64,000 nucleotides of DNA from Opacimonas viscosa (GTDB lineage: Bacteria > Pseudomonadota > Gammaproteobacteria > Enterobacterales > Alteromonadaceae), in the NCBI RefSeq assembly GCF_024199005.1, contig NZ_JANATA010000012.1, positions 33,162 to 97,161 of the forward strand, written 5' to 3'. This document shows positions 38,936-49,521 of the stretch, one piece after another (positions within the stretch are counted from its first letter, which is position 1; each line of letters starts with the position of its first letter). The notes under the pieces are model-generated. The model made no database searches, had not been told where the DNA came from, and saw only the letters and a list, made by a program, of their open reading frames with translations. Position numbers and translations under genes: made by a program.

Positions 38936-41680
38936 TTAGGATTTACTTTTATGAAAAGCCCGTGCAATTCTATCTTTCAAGAAACTCCGGTGAATTTTGG
39001 TTGCAGTATTGCCACGACGTAGATTTAAACTTTCATCTAATTGCTTTAAGGTATACAACGCAGTTGCTTCCGCAATGTTGTCGTGACGACTGGTCTTTTC
39101 CAGACCAGATATCGCAATCAAACGCTCGACATATTCCACTTGTAGATTTTGGCGATAGGTATTTACGTCGCCGCGCATATCATCTGCAAAAATCGCTTGG
39201 GTTAAATCTTCCATCACTGCATGGAGCGGATAGGTATTTCCATATTTAGTACTGTCAGTAATACGCTTTTGTACCGCAGGATGCAAGACGTGATCAAATA
39301 CACGCTTCTGCATATTCAATAATAAGTCATGGGGTTTAGGATCTTCGTTCTTACCATATCCATAAAAACCGCGACGTTGACGTTGTAAATACGCTAGCAA
39401 TGGCTCAATATCATCGATTGCATCAGCAGCAAACAAATGTTTGGCTAAGGCAGCCATAGCTTGTTTTTGTTTTGCTTCAGCAACTGGCGTGTAAGGTTTG
39501 TCATATCCTGCTTGCCCAACTACAGCTCGGTTCACATGTACCCCACCAATATAGCGTGACATGACCCCAGTTTGGGTCGACATACTACCCGCTACGATAT
39601 TCGCTGCAACCAACAAGTCTTGATGACTTTCCCCCGGTTGTAATACTTTATCGCGCAGTTTGGTCGCAATATCATGCATACGTTCAATGTATTGTTCTGC
39701 ATAAGTGACTGCATCTGCAGACATATCACCAATCATGACATGTGGGTCAATATGTACCCCAGGTGCTCGCATATCGTCTGCATCGTTACCAAAGATATGC
39801 GCATTTAGTGTGGATTGAGACAAAATAGCCTCTAGACGTTCAGCCTCTTTGACTGGGTCTGCTAATCCGATTGAATAACCATAGTTGATCGCCCAATCAT
39901 CATATGTACCAGGTGCATAATCGTAGTAATCGCCTTGTTTTTCACCGACAGGTGCAAGATTGATTGGCGCATAATCCATAACCGATGCAGTAATAGCTCC
40001 CTGAGTGACACTTGCATCATGCACATCTGTGACAGAGCGAGTCGTTGAAGCTTTCATGTTGTGATTTAAGCCTAGTGTATGACCTACTTCGTGTAAGATG
40101 AGATGGAGTAGGCCTTGGCGGGCAATTTCATTTTTATCAAGGTCATAGATATCAGCAGGTGTAGAGCCACCGCCAATCATGTCATTGCCCAATAAGTTAC
40201 CCAAGGCTATCCCGGCGTTAATATCGAAACCTTTGGAACAACGCAGTGCGTTATGTCCAGATTCTTCTGCGACAGCAGAATACTGCTCATGCTCAAGAGC
40301 TAACATTGAACCTTGGGTGAACATGCCTTCATATAACCAACGGTTAGACATAAAGACAAACTCTAACATGATATCGGCACCGATAATCTGTCCGTTTTCA
40401 GGGTTCGCTAGGCTTGGTCCATAACCACCAAATGGAGCTCGTGGAGAACTTGTCCAGCGCAATACATTGTAACGCACATCATCAGCACTCCAATCAGCAT
40501 CATCAGGTTGCACTCGGACTTCTAAAGCGTTACTGATACCGGCTTTCTCAAATGCGGAATTCCAAGCTAACACCCCTTCTTTAATCGTATCGCGCCACTC
40601 GACGGGGGTCGTATTTTCGATCCACCACACAATCGGTTCAACAGGATCAGATACTGCTGCGTCAGGATCTTTTTTCTCTAAATGCCAACGAGTAATAAAG
40701 TCAACGTAGGGCGTGGTGCTTGGTGTGGTTTGGTCTTCTTTGTAGGTGCCAAAATATCCCACACGAGCATCATCTTGGCGTGGTTTAAAGTTATTTTCTG
40801 GCAATTTAACAAAAGCATGCTGCAAAGAAATAGTGGTAAAACGCGCATCGGCATTCCCACCGGTACCACCGTTACGTGGTGTCATATTTTCATAGACATA
40901 ATCGACCACCACATGGGTATTTTCAGGAAAGTTTGCAAAGTCGTTATAACGAGTTTTATCTTTGGATAATTTACCGAGTTTAAAGCGATCTTTATCGCGT
41001 TTGGGGTCACGCGAGGGCATGGGCGCTATGCGGTGGATGTTCTCATTCAGTACAACTGAACCTAAATCAACTACGATCTTCCCTTCGTTATCAAATTCAA
41101 TTTTAGTCGAGACTAAAATGGCTTCTGAAGTATTGGCGTCTGCTGCTTTGCTCAGCGCATTATTTTTATCAAAAACATATGAGTTGTTCGGTGCAACAAC
41201 ATCTAGACGGTCAAAGTGCTGTCTAAACTCCAGTATTTTTTCGCTGCGGTATGCCCCGCGAAAATGTCTCACATCAGTCACGCCGTTGACGGTTTGGGCA
41301 AAATATAAAACAGGTGTGTTGAGCATATCTTTATCAATAACGAGTTTTGCTGCACCTGTTTTAGGATCTTGATAAATATCAACATAGCCCGGGATATGGG
41401 TCATATCTTCGACGATGTCAGCAAAAGTCTTCTCTTTTTTCTCATCTTCCTTTGCTGGGTCCGCCTCATCTGATTCTTTTTCTGCAGCTTCTGCAGGGTC
41501 AGCTTCCGGTGTAGACTTCTTATCATCTGTCTTTGGGGCTTTTTCTGGTACCAGCAATTCCTGCAAAGCACCGGTGATATTAGTGTTTTCAGTATCTGGT
41601 GCACCTGTCGTTTGTGCAGTCGCTGTAAAGCTCATAGACAGAGCCAGCGCGATGGCCGAAAGAGGTAAAGTAACTTTCAT
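38936..41680 (-). CDS. Secreted zinc-dependent metalloprotease (DUF5117/DUF5118 type)
   Basis: About 914 residues from the ATG at 41680, which begins a good signal peptide (LPLSAIALALSMSFTATA) behind AGGAG. The longer frame to 41890 has no family-like sequence. After the signal comes an acidic, Lys/Glu/Asp-rich linker of some 40 residues. The catalytic motif is HEVGHTLGLNH (residues 530-540; His530, Glu531, His534, His540), metzincin-like. Preceding segments such as GVLAWNSAFEKAGI and the C-terminal region fit the large zinc-dependent metalloproteases of DUF5117 type common in marine Alteromonadales and Bacteroidetes. Periplasmic or secreted. Confidence 0.88.
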   Translation of the reverse strand: MKVTLPLSAIALALSMSFTATAQTTGAPDTENTNITGALQELLVPEKAPKTDDKKSTPEADPAEAAEKESDEADPAKEDEKKEKTFADIVEDMTHIPGYVDIYQDPKTGAAKLVIDKDMLNTPVLYFAQTVNGVTDVRHFRGAYRSEKILEFRQHFDRLDVVAPNNSYVFDKNNALSKAADANTSEAILVSTKIEFDNEGKIVVDLGSVVLNENIHRIAPMPSRDPKRDKDRFKLGKLSKDKTRYNDFANFPENTHVVVDYVYENMTPRNGGTGGNADARFTTISLQHAFVKLPENNFKPRQDDARVGYFGTYKEDQTTPSTTPYVDFITRWHLEKKDPDAAVSDPVEPIVWWIENTTPVEWRDTIKEGVLAWNSAFEKAGISNALEVRVQPDDADWSADDVRYNVLRWTSSPRAPFGGYGPSLANPENGQIIGADIMLEFVFMSNRWLYEGMFTQGSMLALEHEQYSAVAEESGHNALRCSKGFDINAGIALGNLLGNDMIGGGSTPADIYDLDKNEIARQGLLHLILHEVGHTLGLNHNMKASTTRSVTDVHDASVTQGAITASVMDYAPINLAPVGEKQGDYYDYAPGTYDDWAINYGYSIGLADPVKEAERLEAILSQSTLNAHIFGNDADDMRAPGVHIDPHVMIGDMSADAVTYAEQYIERMHDIATKLRDKVLQPGESHQDLLVAANIVAGSMSTQTGVMSRYIGGVHVNRAVVGQAGYDKPYTPVAEAKQKQAMAALAKHLFAADAIDDIEPLLAYLQRQRRGFYGYGKNEDPKPHDLLLNMQKRVFDHVLHPAVQKRITDSTKYGNTYPLHAVMEDLTQAIFADDMRGDVNTYRQNLQVEYVERLIAISGLEKTSRHDNIAEATALYTLKQLDESLNLRRGNTATKIHRSFLKDRIARAFHKSKS

Positions 41681-41859
41681 ATTATTGTTTTCTCCTAATG
41701 TTAGCAGATTAATATATGCTGATGCGCCGATAAAGTGAAGAATAAGACTAGGATTGGATTTACAAGTTTGTAACAAAGCTTTACAAAGAGAGAAATGTAA
41801 CACCATGCCAAAGAGAGTAAAACTCCTGGTATGATTTTTATTGCATAGGGAGAGAAGAG

Positions 41860-42732
41860 ATGTCAACGTATTTACTTGGGCTTGGTGCACTTATTGCGTT
41901 TGCCGCAAATTCTGTGTTGTGTCGTATTGCGCTGCATACCACAACAATCGATCCTGCATCATTTACCACACTGAGAATAATATCTGCTGCAGGTTTTTTA
42001 TCCCTGTTGGTGGTTTTTCGTTCAGTCACATCCACTACACCAGCTAAGCACAATACTTTGGCATATTTATGGCAACAAGGGACGTGGCCAGGCGTGTTTG
42101 CTTTGTTCGCTTATGCTGCTTTATTTTCGTTTGCCTACATTGAATTAACAGCGGCCACAGGGGCATTGATTTTATTCGGTTGGGTACAGTTTACGATGTT
42201 GGCAGTTGGGTTTTATCAAGGTGCTCGCTTTAGTCTTTTGCAATGGATAGGATTTAGCATCGCAGTGGCTGGGGTACTGGCCCTGTTTTTGCCATCTGTG
42301 ACTCAGCCTGATATGTTTAGTGCAATCCTAATGGCTGGAGCTGGTATCGCTTGGGGTATTTATTCTTTACTAGGCAAAGGTGTACAACAACCGTTACTAA
42401 TGACACAAGGTAACTTTCTAAAAAGTGTGCCATTGACTCTCTTGCTGAGTATTGTGTTAATTTCTTCTTGGTCAATAGATACGACAGGTGTGTTGCTAGC
42501 ATTAGCCTCTGGCATTTTGGCTTCAGGTGTTGGGTATGCCATTTGGTATGCAGTTCTACCAAAAATTCAAGCCACAGAGGCTGCTACGATGCAGCTTTCG
42601 GTACCAGTGATTGCCACATTGGGTGGTGTTGTGTTGTTGCACGAGCCACTGACCTTAGTGTTTGTATTATCCGCATGTGCCATTTTGGGCGGGATTTTTT
42701 TAGTATTAAAACCCTCATTCAATAAACTGTAG
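41860..42732 (+). CDS. DMT-superfamily permease (EamA)
   Basis: 290 residues, ten predicted helices in two EamA repeats. Glycine/alanine-rich helices include ELTAATGALILFGWVQFTM in repeat 1 and KIQATEAATMQLSVPVIATLGGVVLLHEPL in repeat 2, the latter typical of EamA. Likely a metabolite exporter. AGGGAGAGAAG ribosome site. Its 3' end overlaps the convergent ABC transporter gene by 18 bp. Confidence 0.88.
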   Translation: MSTYLLGLGALIAFAANSVLCRIALHTTTIDPASFTTLRIISAAGFLSLLVVFRSVTSTTPAKHNTLAYLWQQGTWPGVFALFAYAALFSFAYIELTAATGALILFGWVQFTMLAVGFYQGARFSLLQWIGFSIAVAGVLALFLPSVTQPDMFSAILMAGAGIAWGIYSLLGKGVQQPLLMTQGNFLKSVPLTLLLSIVLISSWSIDTTGVLLALASGILASGVGYAIWYAVLPKIQATEAATMQLSVPVIATLGGVVLLHEPLTLVFVLSACAILGGIFLVLKPSFNKL

Positions 42733-44463
42733 TTTGGCGAGCTCACGGTATAATTCAGATTCAATCAGGAGCGTTTGGTGGCTCCCTTGCGCGACGACTT
42801 TACCCTCATCCATGACAATAATCGTATCCGCATGTTGGACTGTGGCCAAGCGATGCGCGATGACAATGCTCGTCCGATTAGCCATTAAATTGGCTAAACC
42901 TGCTTGCACAGAAGCTTCACTATTTGCGTCTAAGGCGCTGGTTGCTTCGTCTAACAATAATATGGGACGATTAGCTAAGATCGCCCGAGCAATTGCAATA
43001 CGTTGTTTTTGTCCACCAGAAAGTTTGACTCCACGTTCACCCACTTGGGTGGCATACCCCTCCTTCAGTTTGACAATAAACTCGTGAGCGTTGGCTAATT
43101 TGGCAGCATCCTCAATCTGACTTGATGTCGCATTTTGGTCACCATAAGCAATATTCGTAGCAATATCGGTGGCAAATATCACGGGTTCTTGTGGGACCAA
43201 GGCAAACTGTTGTCTGATTTGTCCCAGTGTCAGACTTTGGTAATGATGAGCAGCCAAATAGCAGCTACCATCCGTTGCATCATAAAAGCGTAATAGGATA
43301 TCAAATAAGGTCGATTTCCCAGCGCCACTAGGGCCAACTAATGCGATTTTTTGTTTTGATAACAAGCGCAATGAAATATCGTTGAGTACTAATTTATCGG
43401 TTCCTGGATAAGCAAAGCTCAATGCGTCTAATGTTAATATTGGCGTAGTATCAGCAATGGTATCAAGTGCTAAAGACGTTACCTCAGACTCTTCTGAATG
43501 AATGGGTGTTGGAGTATCGAGTAATTCTCGAATGCGTTGTGATGCGCCTTTCGCTTTTTGGATTTCACCGAAGACTTCGCTGATTGTTGCAACTGCACCA
43601 CCGGCCATCATGGCATAGAAAATAAACGCACTTAAACTGCCTGGAGACATATTACCCACTATGACCGATGTCGCCCCAAGCCATGCCACAAATACGATTG
43701 CAAAAATACTAATGCCCATCACACAGATAATTAATAACGCGCGAAAATGAATCCGGTCCTGGGCCGCACGCATTGCTTCTTCAACCTTTTCATGTAACGC
43801 ACTTTGGTCAGCTTCTTCTTTGGAATAAGCCTGGATGGTATGAATACCGTGTAAGGATTGGTCAATATGAGCACTCATATCTGCGACTTTATCTTGTGCT
43901 AATTGCGAATGATAACGCACTTTTTTGCCCAGCAATTTAATCGGTAACAAGATACAAGGGATTGCTAACATGACTAATAATGTGAGCTTAATTGACGTCA
44001 CAAACATCAATATTAATGCTCCAACAAAAGTAACTGTGGCGCGGATGGCCATTGATAAACCTGAACCAATCACGCTCTGCAAGACCGTAGTGTCACTGGT
44101 AAATCGAGAAATAACTTCGCCGGTACGATTAGTACTATAGAAATGCATATCTAAGGCAAGCATTTTAGTGTAAAGCGCGTTGCGGATATTTGCACTCACC
44201 CGTTCACCGAGCCACAGCATATTATAAAACCGAAAATACGTTGCCACACAACCGATGAGGGCTATAGCCAAAACCCCACTCAGCATCGTTTCAAGGGTCT
44301 GTGAGTCGGCTGCGATAAACCCCTCATCAATGACATATTTAATCCCTTGTCCTAACATTAACCAACTGCCAGCACTCACTAACAGCGCAAAAAGCGCAAT
44401 GCCAATACGGGTTTTATAAGGTTTTAAATAGGAGTACAGCCAAAGAATGAGTGAGGAATGCAT
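42715..44463 (-). CDS. ABC exporter half-transporter, MsbA-like architecture
   Basis: 582 residues: six-helix type I exporter domain (1 to about 320) and a nucleotide-binding domain with Walker A GPSGAGKST, Q-loop VPQEPVIFA, signature LSGGQKQRIAIARAI, Walker B ILLLDEATSALD and H-loop IVIAHRLAT. All catalytic elements are intact. It is a homodimer-type fused half transporter; lipid, drug or peptide could be the substrate. MsbA itself usually lies next to lpxK, which is not here, so I do not name it msbA. Confidence 0.9.
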   Translation of the reverse strand: MHSSLILWLYSYLKPYKTRIGIALFALLVSAGSWLMLGQGIKYVIDEGFIAADSQTLETMLSGVLAIALIGCVATYFRFYNMLWLGERVSANIRNALYTKMLALDMHFYSTNRTGEVISRFTSDTTVLQSVIGSGLSMAIRATVTFVGALILMFVTSIKLTLLVMLAIPCILLPIKLLGKKVRYHSQLAQDKVADMSAHIDQSLHGIHTIQAYSKEEADQSALHEKVEEAMRAAQDRIHFRALLIICVMGISIFAIVFVAWLGATSVIVGNMSPGSLSAFIFYAMMAGGAVATISEVFGEIQKAKGASQRIRELLDTPTPIHSEESEVTSLALDTIADTTPILTLDALSFAYPGTDKLVLNDISLRLLSKQKIALVGPSGAGKSTLFDILLRFYDATDGSCYLAAHHYQSLTLGQIRQQFALVPQEPVIFATDIATNIAYGDQNATSSQIEDAAKLANAHEFIVKLKEGYATQVGERGVKLSGGQKQRIAIARAILANRPILLLDEATSALDANSEASVQAGLANLMANRTSIVIAHRLATVQHADTIIVMDEGKVVAQGSHQTLLIESELYRELAKLQFIE

Positions 44464-44525
44464 ATTTTGCGATTACCCTTGAGTGAGTAGATAGTATGTA
44501 AGTATCATTTGGGTTGGTATTTAAC

Positions 44526-44565
44526 GTCGTCTGTTTTCAATTAATGCTAATTGAAAACAGACGAC
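44526..44565. repeat. Perfect 18-bp-arm palindrome at the end of the pqq operon
   Basis: Arm gtcgtctgttttcaatta (44526-44543), 4-nt loop, perfectly complementary arm (44548-44565). The pqqF-like stop codon lies in it, so the last codons of that gene (SSVFN) form one arm. No T-run follows on either strand. It may be a Rho-dependent or 3'-end-protecting hairpin. Confidence 0.85.
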
Positions 44566-46013
44566 AACCAATGGTTGCGTTGTTCAGCTCGTTTGTCAGA
44601 CACCGCCCAAACATATATTTTATCATCTTGACTGAAAATACCCATAGCATAACAATCGCCATCTGTGCGAGGACGCCAAAATTCAGATTCAAGCAACTTT
44701 GGATAAATGAGTTCTGCTGGTTTATCTATTTGCATCACCCAATCCTGTGCTTGAATATAAGGTGCTTGTAATAAAGACTCTGACGAGTGCAAACAAGCGT
44801 CTTGAAGTAAATTAATAATGTGCATCGGTGTTACTGCATGTTCTATGCTTAATGGGTACGGCCAATCTTTGAGGATGCTCGCCGTGCTCAAAGCCGCTTC
44901 AGTACTAGGCAGTATTGGCGTCTCAAAGCGAGGTAAATTACCTAGTGAGGACTGACTGGGTTGTTTGGTCAATACCTTGTGTGGAGCGAGGGTTCTAGAC
45001 AGTGAAAGTTGTTGAGCTTCTTGCTCGAATTTTTCTGTGAGTAAAAGTTGGATGGCTAAAGGATATTTATCATCAACTTGCTCTGTCATGACTGACATTG
45101 ACCACTCATCTTGAATCGTATTACTCAGTGTTTGCCCAAGATACTCCCAATCTGTCCGGGTGGTTCTGATGGCAAATTTTTGATTCTGAATCAAATGTTC
45201 CTCGATCCACAATTCTGGAAACTGTTTGCGCCAACGAGCTAAATTGTCCAAACAAAAGCGGTGTAGTTCAACAGGTAACCACCAGGATAAGAGCTGTACA
45301 TGACTACGTTCAAAGTTGTACAGTTTTGGGTAATATGAATCAAGGGGAGGGGTAAAGGTTGTCCGTGTTGATGTGATGGCTTGGGCCGGATCCAAAGTAT
45401 CAATACTGCGTATTTCTTGTAAACTTTGTACAAGTAAATCTTCAGATATTCCTGAGGTATAGAGGTGGATCAACTCAGGTCTATAATATTGTCTCTTGTA
45501 GGATTGAACGTCCTTTAAACTAAGATGCACAATGGTGTCAGTATAACCACCCCAATGGTAATATTTGTGCAAACGGCTATCATCTCGCCACATTCTGATC
45601 ATATTTTGATATTCAGGTTGGGCTTCAAGAAAAGTGAGTTCTTGAAAAATCACGCCGTCTCGTTCTTGCGCGATCGTCATGTCACCGTATTCTAGGTTTT
45701 GTAAGCCGGCATACAAGTAATGAATGAGCTTGGCTAATGTTTCTGAGTCTGGTGCAGTCGCATAAAACAGCGATTCATTATTACGACTAGTGGCATTAAT
45801 TTTACATGCCGTTAATGTAGTCAGCGCAAAGAGGTTATGAGCTTCTGGAAAAGCAGCAGACGTCCGAAACACCAGATGTTCACACAGATGTGCTACACCA
45901 GAGTCATCCACAGTGGGAGTAGGCACCACAAACAAGGCACAAACATAATCACTGTTTACTGCGGTCCAATGTAAACCGTTTTCGAGATTTTTACGGAAAC
46001 CATGTGGCTTCAT
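44547..46013 (-). CDS. pqqF: M16 zinc peptidase, short PqqF-like protein
   Basis: 488 residues. The inverted zinc motif HLCEH (His42, Glu45, His46) and downstream acidic residues of [10 protein letters not shown] (Glu117 or Glu125) are present, so the active domain is intact. PqqF of Klebsiella and Pseudomonas has about 760 residues, so this one keeps roughly the N-terminal half to two thirds. It starts in a 4-bp ATGA overlap with the pqqE stop, making it the last gene of the pqq operon. Role inferred: cleavage of the PqqA precursor around the Glu-Tyr crosslink. Its end falls in a perfect palindrome. Confidence 0.82.
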   Translation of the reverse strand: MKPHGFRKNLENGLHWTAVNSDYVCALFVVPTPTVDDSGVAHLCEHLVFRTSAAFPEAHNLFALTTLTACKINATSRNNESLFYATAPDSETLAKLIHYLYAGLQNLEYGDMTIAQERDGVIFQELTFLEAQPEYQNMIRMWRDDSRLHKYYHWGGYTDTIVHLSLKDVQSYKRQYYRPELIHLYTSGISEDLLVQSLQEIRSIDTLDPAQAITSTRTTFTPPLDSYYPKLYNFERSHVQLLSWWLPVELHRFCLDNLARWRKQFPELWIEEHLIQNQKFAIRTTRTDWEYLGQTLSNTIQDEWSMSVMTEQVDDKYPLAIQLLLTEKFEQEAQQLSLSRTLAPHKVLTKQPSQSSLGNLPRFETPILPSTEAALSTASILKDWPYPLSIEHAVTPMHIINLLQDACLHSSESLLQAPYIQAQDWVMQIDKPAELIYPKLLESEFWRPRTDGDCYAMGIFSQDDKIYVWAVSDKRAEQRNHWLSSVFN

Positions 46014-47227
46014 TCATTTATCTTATCAGGCTGAATAGTCGTTGTTATAGAGTCTAGCACAGCAATGGGTATTTCGGTTTTTGGATCGCGATAAAAAAGT
46101 GGTTGTTTACTTGGATTTTTGTCATTAATAATATCCGCTAACAAATGATGATGGGGGGATTTATCACATACTGGATCGGTATTATGCATATCTCCGGTCA
46201 GCATATATGCCTGACACCGGCAGCCACCAAAGTCTTTTTCTTTCTCATCACAGTCTTGGCAAGGTTTAGGTAACCAATCCAGTCCTCTGAATTTATTAAA
46301 AGAAAAGTCATCATGCCAGATCTCTTGTAGCGATTTTTCTTTTACATTGGGGAAGGTCAATGGCAGGATTTTAGCACTATGACAAGGGAGCGCAGAACCA
46401 TCCGGTGTAACCGTTAAAAATGTTGAACCCCAACCATTCATACACGCTTTAGGACGTGTCTCATAGTAATCCGGAGTCACAAAAATAAACTTTGGCCCAG
46501 CACTATTGTGTTGTTCGCGCCATACATTGACCTTACTTTCTGCCCGTTCAAGTTGGTCTTTACTGGGTAACAGATGATCGCGATTTAAATGTGCCCAGCC
46601 GTAGTATTGGACAGTGGCCAATTCTACAAAGTCCCCCTTAAGTGCTTGACTAAGTTCTAATACTTCATCAATCGCATCAATATTCTGGGCCGTTAAACAG
46701 AAATTTAACACCATAGGGTAGTCATATTGCTTGATGAGTTTCGCAATGTGTAATTTTTGACTAAATGAATGACGTTTGTTCCCAATGAGATCATTGGCGT
46801 CAGCATTAGCAGCTTGAAAACTCAACTGGATATGGTCTAACCCTGCTTCTTTTAATGCCTTGATACGTTTTTCAGTCAAGCCTATCCCCGATGTAATAAG
46901 ATTGGTATAAAACCCTAAATCACTAGCGTGTTTAACTAACACTTCCAGATCTTTTCGTAACAAGGGTTCACCACCAGAAAAGCCGAGTTGTACAGCCCCC
47001 ATTTCTCGACCTTGAGTTAACACGTTAAGCCAAGTTTCGGTGTCGCACTCATTTTCTCGAGCGGTCATTTGCACTGGATTTGAACAATACGGACAGTGCA
47101 AGGGGCATTCATAAGTCAACTCTGCCAATAGCCACAAGGGGGGACCAGCAGTTGGGGATGTCGGTTTATTAGTTGATGTAGTCACTATCGCTTCACTCAC
47201 TGCAGATCCATTCTTTACTTTGAGCAT
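46010..47227 (-). CDS. pqqE: PQQ biosynthesis radical SAM enzyme PqqE
   Basis: Radical SAM/SPASM enzyme that links Glu and Tyr of PqqA. CPLHCPYC (Cys41, 45, 48 of the longest frame) binds the catalytic cluster; [13 protein letters not shown] is the SAM-binding GGE motif. The C-terminal SPASM cysteines are in [23 protein letters not shown] and DPVCDKS. 405 residues from 47227, overlapping pqqD by 35 bp; GTG at 47200 or 47185 would reduce or end the overlap and is quite possible, since the first 25 residues are low-complexity and not conserved. Confidence 0.95.
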   Translation of the reverse strand: MLKVKNGSAVSEAIVTTSTNKPTSPTAGPPLWLLAELTYECPLHCPYCSNPVQMTARENECDTETWLNVLTQGREMGAVQLGFSGGEPLLRKDLEVLVKHASDLGFYTNLITSGIGLTEKRIKALKEAGLDHIQLSFQAANADANDLIGNKRHSFSQKLHIAKLIKQYDYPMVLNFCLTAQNIDAIDEVLELSQALKGDFVELATVQYYGWAHLNRDHLLPSKDQLERAESKVNVWREQHNSAGPKFIFVTPDYYETRPKACMNGWGSTFLTVTPDGSALPCHSAKILPLTFPNVKEKSLQEIWHDDFSFNKFRGLDWLPKPCQDCDEKEKDFGGCRCQAYMLTGDMHNTDPVCDKSPHHHLLADIINDKNPSKQPLFYRDPKTEIPIAVLDSITTTIQPDKINE

Positions 47228-47456
47228 GCACCAAAAAATCTAGCACATCTTCGGCTAAGTCATCAGGGGCATCAGGAAATTTCACACGCAAAGCTTGGAT
47301 AATGTCTTGATCGGATTTTTGACCATCTACTTGTAATAAGATCTCAGCGGCACTAGGGTTTAAATTCACCATGCCTTCTGGGAATAATAACACATAGCTG
47401 TCTTGGACTTTTTCAAATTGTAACTTGTACAATTTGTTCATCGTGATTTTGCGCAT
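47193..47456 (-). CDS. pqqD: PQQ peptide chaperone PqqD
   Basis: 87 residues, the small winged-helix chaperone (RRE) that holds PqqA and presents it to PqqE. Family pattern [32 protein letters not shown] is clear. Its ATG shares one base with the pqqC stop (TAATG), indicating translational coupling. Confidence 0.95.
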   Translation of the reverse strand: MRKITMNKLYKLQFEKVQDSYVLLFPEGMVNLNPSAAEILLQVDGQKSDQDIIQALRVKFPDAPDDLAEDVLDFLVHAQSKEWICSE

Positions 47457-48211
47457 TACATAAATCCTTTATGACAAATGGACTGGTCAGCAATACCTGA
47501 GTAGGGTTTGCGATCAAATTCATAGGCTAAACTAATCGCATCAGCCATGCTCCACAAGACGTCTAATTTAAACTGTAAGATATTCAAAGCACGCTCTTGT
47601 TGGCGGCGCGTTTCAAAATGGTCTAAGGTAATTGCCAAGCCATGCTGTACATCTCGACGCGCTTGGTTCAAACGCATCTGAAAATAGCTAAATCCTTCAG
47701 GGTCGATCCAATCATAGTGTGTGGGCCAAGTATCTAGTCGGCTTTGGTGAATTTCTGGCGCAAACATTTCAGTTAATGAAGAACAAGCTGCTTCTTCCCA
47801 TGAAGCGCGTTTGGTGAAGTTGATATATGCACCAACAGCAAACTTCACTCCTGGCAATAATAAACGCTCACTCAAAATATCATCTCGGGTCAACCCTACA
47901 GCTTCACCTAAGCGCAGCCAAGCTTCGATTCCGCCTAAGCGTTCATCCCCGATTTCACCATCGTGATCTAAGATGCGTTGGATCCACTTGCGACGTGTTT
48001 CCATATCCCAACAATTGGCCATAATCCCGGCATCTTTGACGGGGATCGCAGATTGGTAAAAAAAACGATTTGCGACCCAGCCTTGGATCTGTTCTTTACT
48101 GCATTCGCCTTTGTTCATCGCAATATGGAACGGGTGGTAAATATGATAAACCTCACCTTTGGCCCGGAGCTTTTGGGCAAATTCTTCTTTTGTCCAAGGT
48201 TGTTGTGTCAT
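47456..48211 (-). CDS. pqqC: Pyrroloquinoline-quinone synthase PqqC
   Basis: 251 residues (usual length about 250). Cofactor-less oxidase performing the last ring closure and eight-electron oxidation to PQQ. Conserved segments: [73 protein letters not shown] and [15 protein letters not shown], which supply the active-site His, Arg and Glu residues. GAGGA ribosome site; 11 bp after pqqB. Confidence 0.97.
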   Translation of the reverse strand: MTQQPWTKEEFAQKLRAKGEVYHIYHPFHIAMNKGECSKEQIQGWVANRFFYQSAIPVKDAGIMANCWDMETRRKWIQRILDHDGEIGDERLGGIEAWLRLGEAVGLTRDDILSERLLLPGVKFAVGAYINFTKRASWEEAACSSLTEMFAPEIHQSRLDTWPTHYDWIDPEGFSYFQMRLNQARRDVQHGLAITLDHFETRRQQERALNILQFKLDVLWSMADAISLAYEFDRKPYSGIADQSICHKGFM

Positions 48212-48222
48212 CCCATTGTCCT

Positions 48223-49146
48223 CTAAAATTTAATTTGCATACCGTCGTATGCCATCTCGATGCCGTTTTCACGCAAATATGCATGTGCGGTTGAAGCTTC
48301 ATTTAACACTGGGTTCGTATTGTTTATATGAATGAGTATTTTACGGGCAATCGGATACTGCTTGAGAAGTGCGATAGCGCCATCGGGTCCGTTGACCGGC
48401 ATATGACCCATTTGGGTACCTGTTCGATTACTGAATCCTTTTTGGATCATCTCATCATCCAACCACAAGGTGCCATCGAATAAGACACATTCAGCTGCTT
48501 TCAACATATCTAACACTAGCGGATTCGCCTGCACACAACCCGGGGCATAAAACAGGTATTTACCCGTGTTTTCATCCACAATTTGTAGGCCGATATTGTT
48601 ACCCGGTACGACTTTGTCGCGATAGCTCGAATAGGGCGGAGCATTGGATTCTAATACTACTGGATGAAATCTTAACCCTGGCACTTCTGGGACAGTGAAT
48701 GCGGCACTGTGATCGGTATCGATAGGTCGGCGTTGTAAACCACCATGCCAATGTTTCAGCATAGGGAAAACCGGAAATGCCGTAGTTAAATCTTCATGGA
48801 CAACATCCGTACAATATACTGGCAGTGGAAGACCTTCACGCAGTGTAAGTAGGCCCGTGGTATGGTCAATTTGGCTGTCGGTTAAAATAATTGATTTGAT
48901 TGCCGTACCTCGTTGTTGCTGCGGATCATTGGGCCACAACAAGGGAGATTGGTTGATTTGTTGACGAATATCAGGCGAGGCATTAATTAATACCCAGTCA
49001 TGGCCATTTGCGGATACCGCGATACTTGATTGGGTCCGAGGCATGACGGGTTCTGATTTGGCGCGACAACCGGCACAGTTTTCGCAATGACAATTCCATT
49101 GTGGCACACCGCCACCGGCACCAGAGCCTAAAATTAATATATGCAT
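48223..49146 (-). CDS. pqqB: PQQ biosynthesis protein PqqB (metallo-beta-lactamase fold)
   Basis: 307 residues. [19 protein letters not shown] is the N-terminal signature with the structural Cys site; [17 protein letters not shown] carries the remnant metallo-hydrolase motif. Needed for PQQ synthesis, thought to hydroxylate the crosslinked tyrosine. Second gene of the operon, separated from pqqA by 178 bp with an attenuator-like hairpin. Confidence 0.96.
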   Translation of the reverse strand: MHILILGSGAGGGVPQWNCHCENCAGCRAKSEPVMPRTQSSIAVSANGHDWVLINASPDIRQQINQSPLLWPNDPQQQRGTAIKSIILTDSQIDHTTGLLTLREGLPLPVYCTDVVHEDLTTAFPVFPMLKHWHGGLQRRPIDTDHSAAFTVPEVPGLRFHPVVLESNAPPYSSYRDKVVPGNNIGLQIVDENTGKYLFYAPGCVQANPLVLDMLKAAECVLFDGTLWLDDEMIQKGFSNRTGTQMGHMPVNGPDGAIALLKQYPIARKILIHINNTNPVLNEASTAHAYLRENGIEMAYDGMQIKF

Positions 49147-49277
49147 GTGATTATTTTCTCGTTTAAAAAAAGATCTCAGTGGTGCATGTCTATTGCCTAG
49201 AAATATGCGTTATCTAGATAAACACATTTTTGCTCAAGTATCATTGCAAGTACATGAATAAAACAAAACACTCCGGA

Positions 49278-49305
49278 ATAAAAAAGGCTGCCAACGGGCA
49301 ACCTT
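49278..49305 (-). terminator. Attenuator-like hairpin between pqqA and pqqB
   Basis: On the minus strand aaggttgcc-cgtt-ggcagcctt (9-bp stem with one G-T-type mismatch) followed by TTTTTATT, 19 bp after the pqqA stop. Its imperfect stem would let part of the transcription through to pqqBCDEF, fitting the need for far more PqqA than enzymes. Confidence 0.75.
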
Positions 49306-49324
49306 CTTATGCATGAAAAAATGC

Positions 49325-49396
49325 TTAGCGATTACTGATGTATAAAGTCACTTCAAAGCCAAGGCGCATTTCTGTGTATTGCGGTTTAGTCCACAT
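49325..49396 (-). CDS. pqqA: PQQ precursor peptide PqqA
   Basis: 23-codon gene: MWTKPQYTEMRLGFEVTLY then ISNR and TAA. The Glu15-x3-Tyr19 pair that becomes PQQ is in its canonical position, and the MRLGFEVTLY core is near-identical to known PqqA peptides. A GGAG ribosome site lies 7 nt upstream. Too short for routine ORF calling. Heads the pqqABCDEF operon. Confidence 0.97.
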   Translation of the reverse strand: MWTKPQYTEMRLGFEVTLYISNR

Positions 49397-49474
49397 AGAT
49401 TTCTCCAATTAATATTAACGTTGAATTAACAATTCTCACTATACTGAAAATGCTAATAAAAAACATCCTACTTT

Positions 49475-49495
49475 GTGAGGATAAATTCTCCTCAC
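49475..49495. promoter_or_regulatory. Palindrome between pepA and pqqA
   Basis: gtgagga / tcctcac with a 7-nt spacer, about 80-100 bp upstream of the pqqA start and about 27 bp past the pepA stop. It could be the pepA terminator hairpin (a T-run follows only about 14 nt later, on the minus strand) or an operator of the pqqA promoter. A TATAGT that could serve as the -10 of pqqA follows further down the minus strand. Confidence 0.4.
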
Positions 49496-49521
49496 TTAGC
49501 GGGCAAGTACTAAGGCTGTTT

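Noticed and set aside
41681..41890. 70-residue N-terminal extension of the metalloprotease
   Set aside because: The signal peptide with its ribosome site starts at 41680; the extension is unlike coding sequence and overlaps the divergent EamA gene start.
42715..44463. MsbA
   Set aside because: Length fits, but no lpxK neighbour and many half-transporters of the same architecture exist; left as an unnamed ABC exporter.
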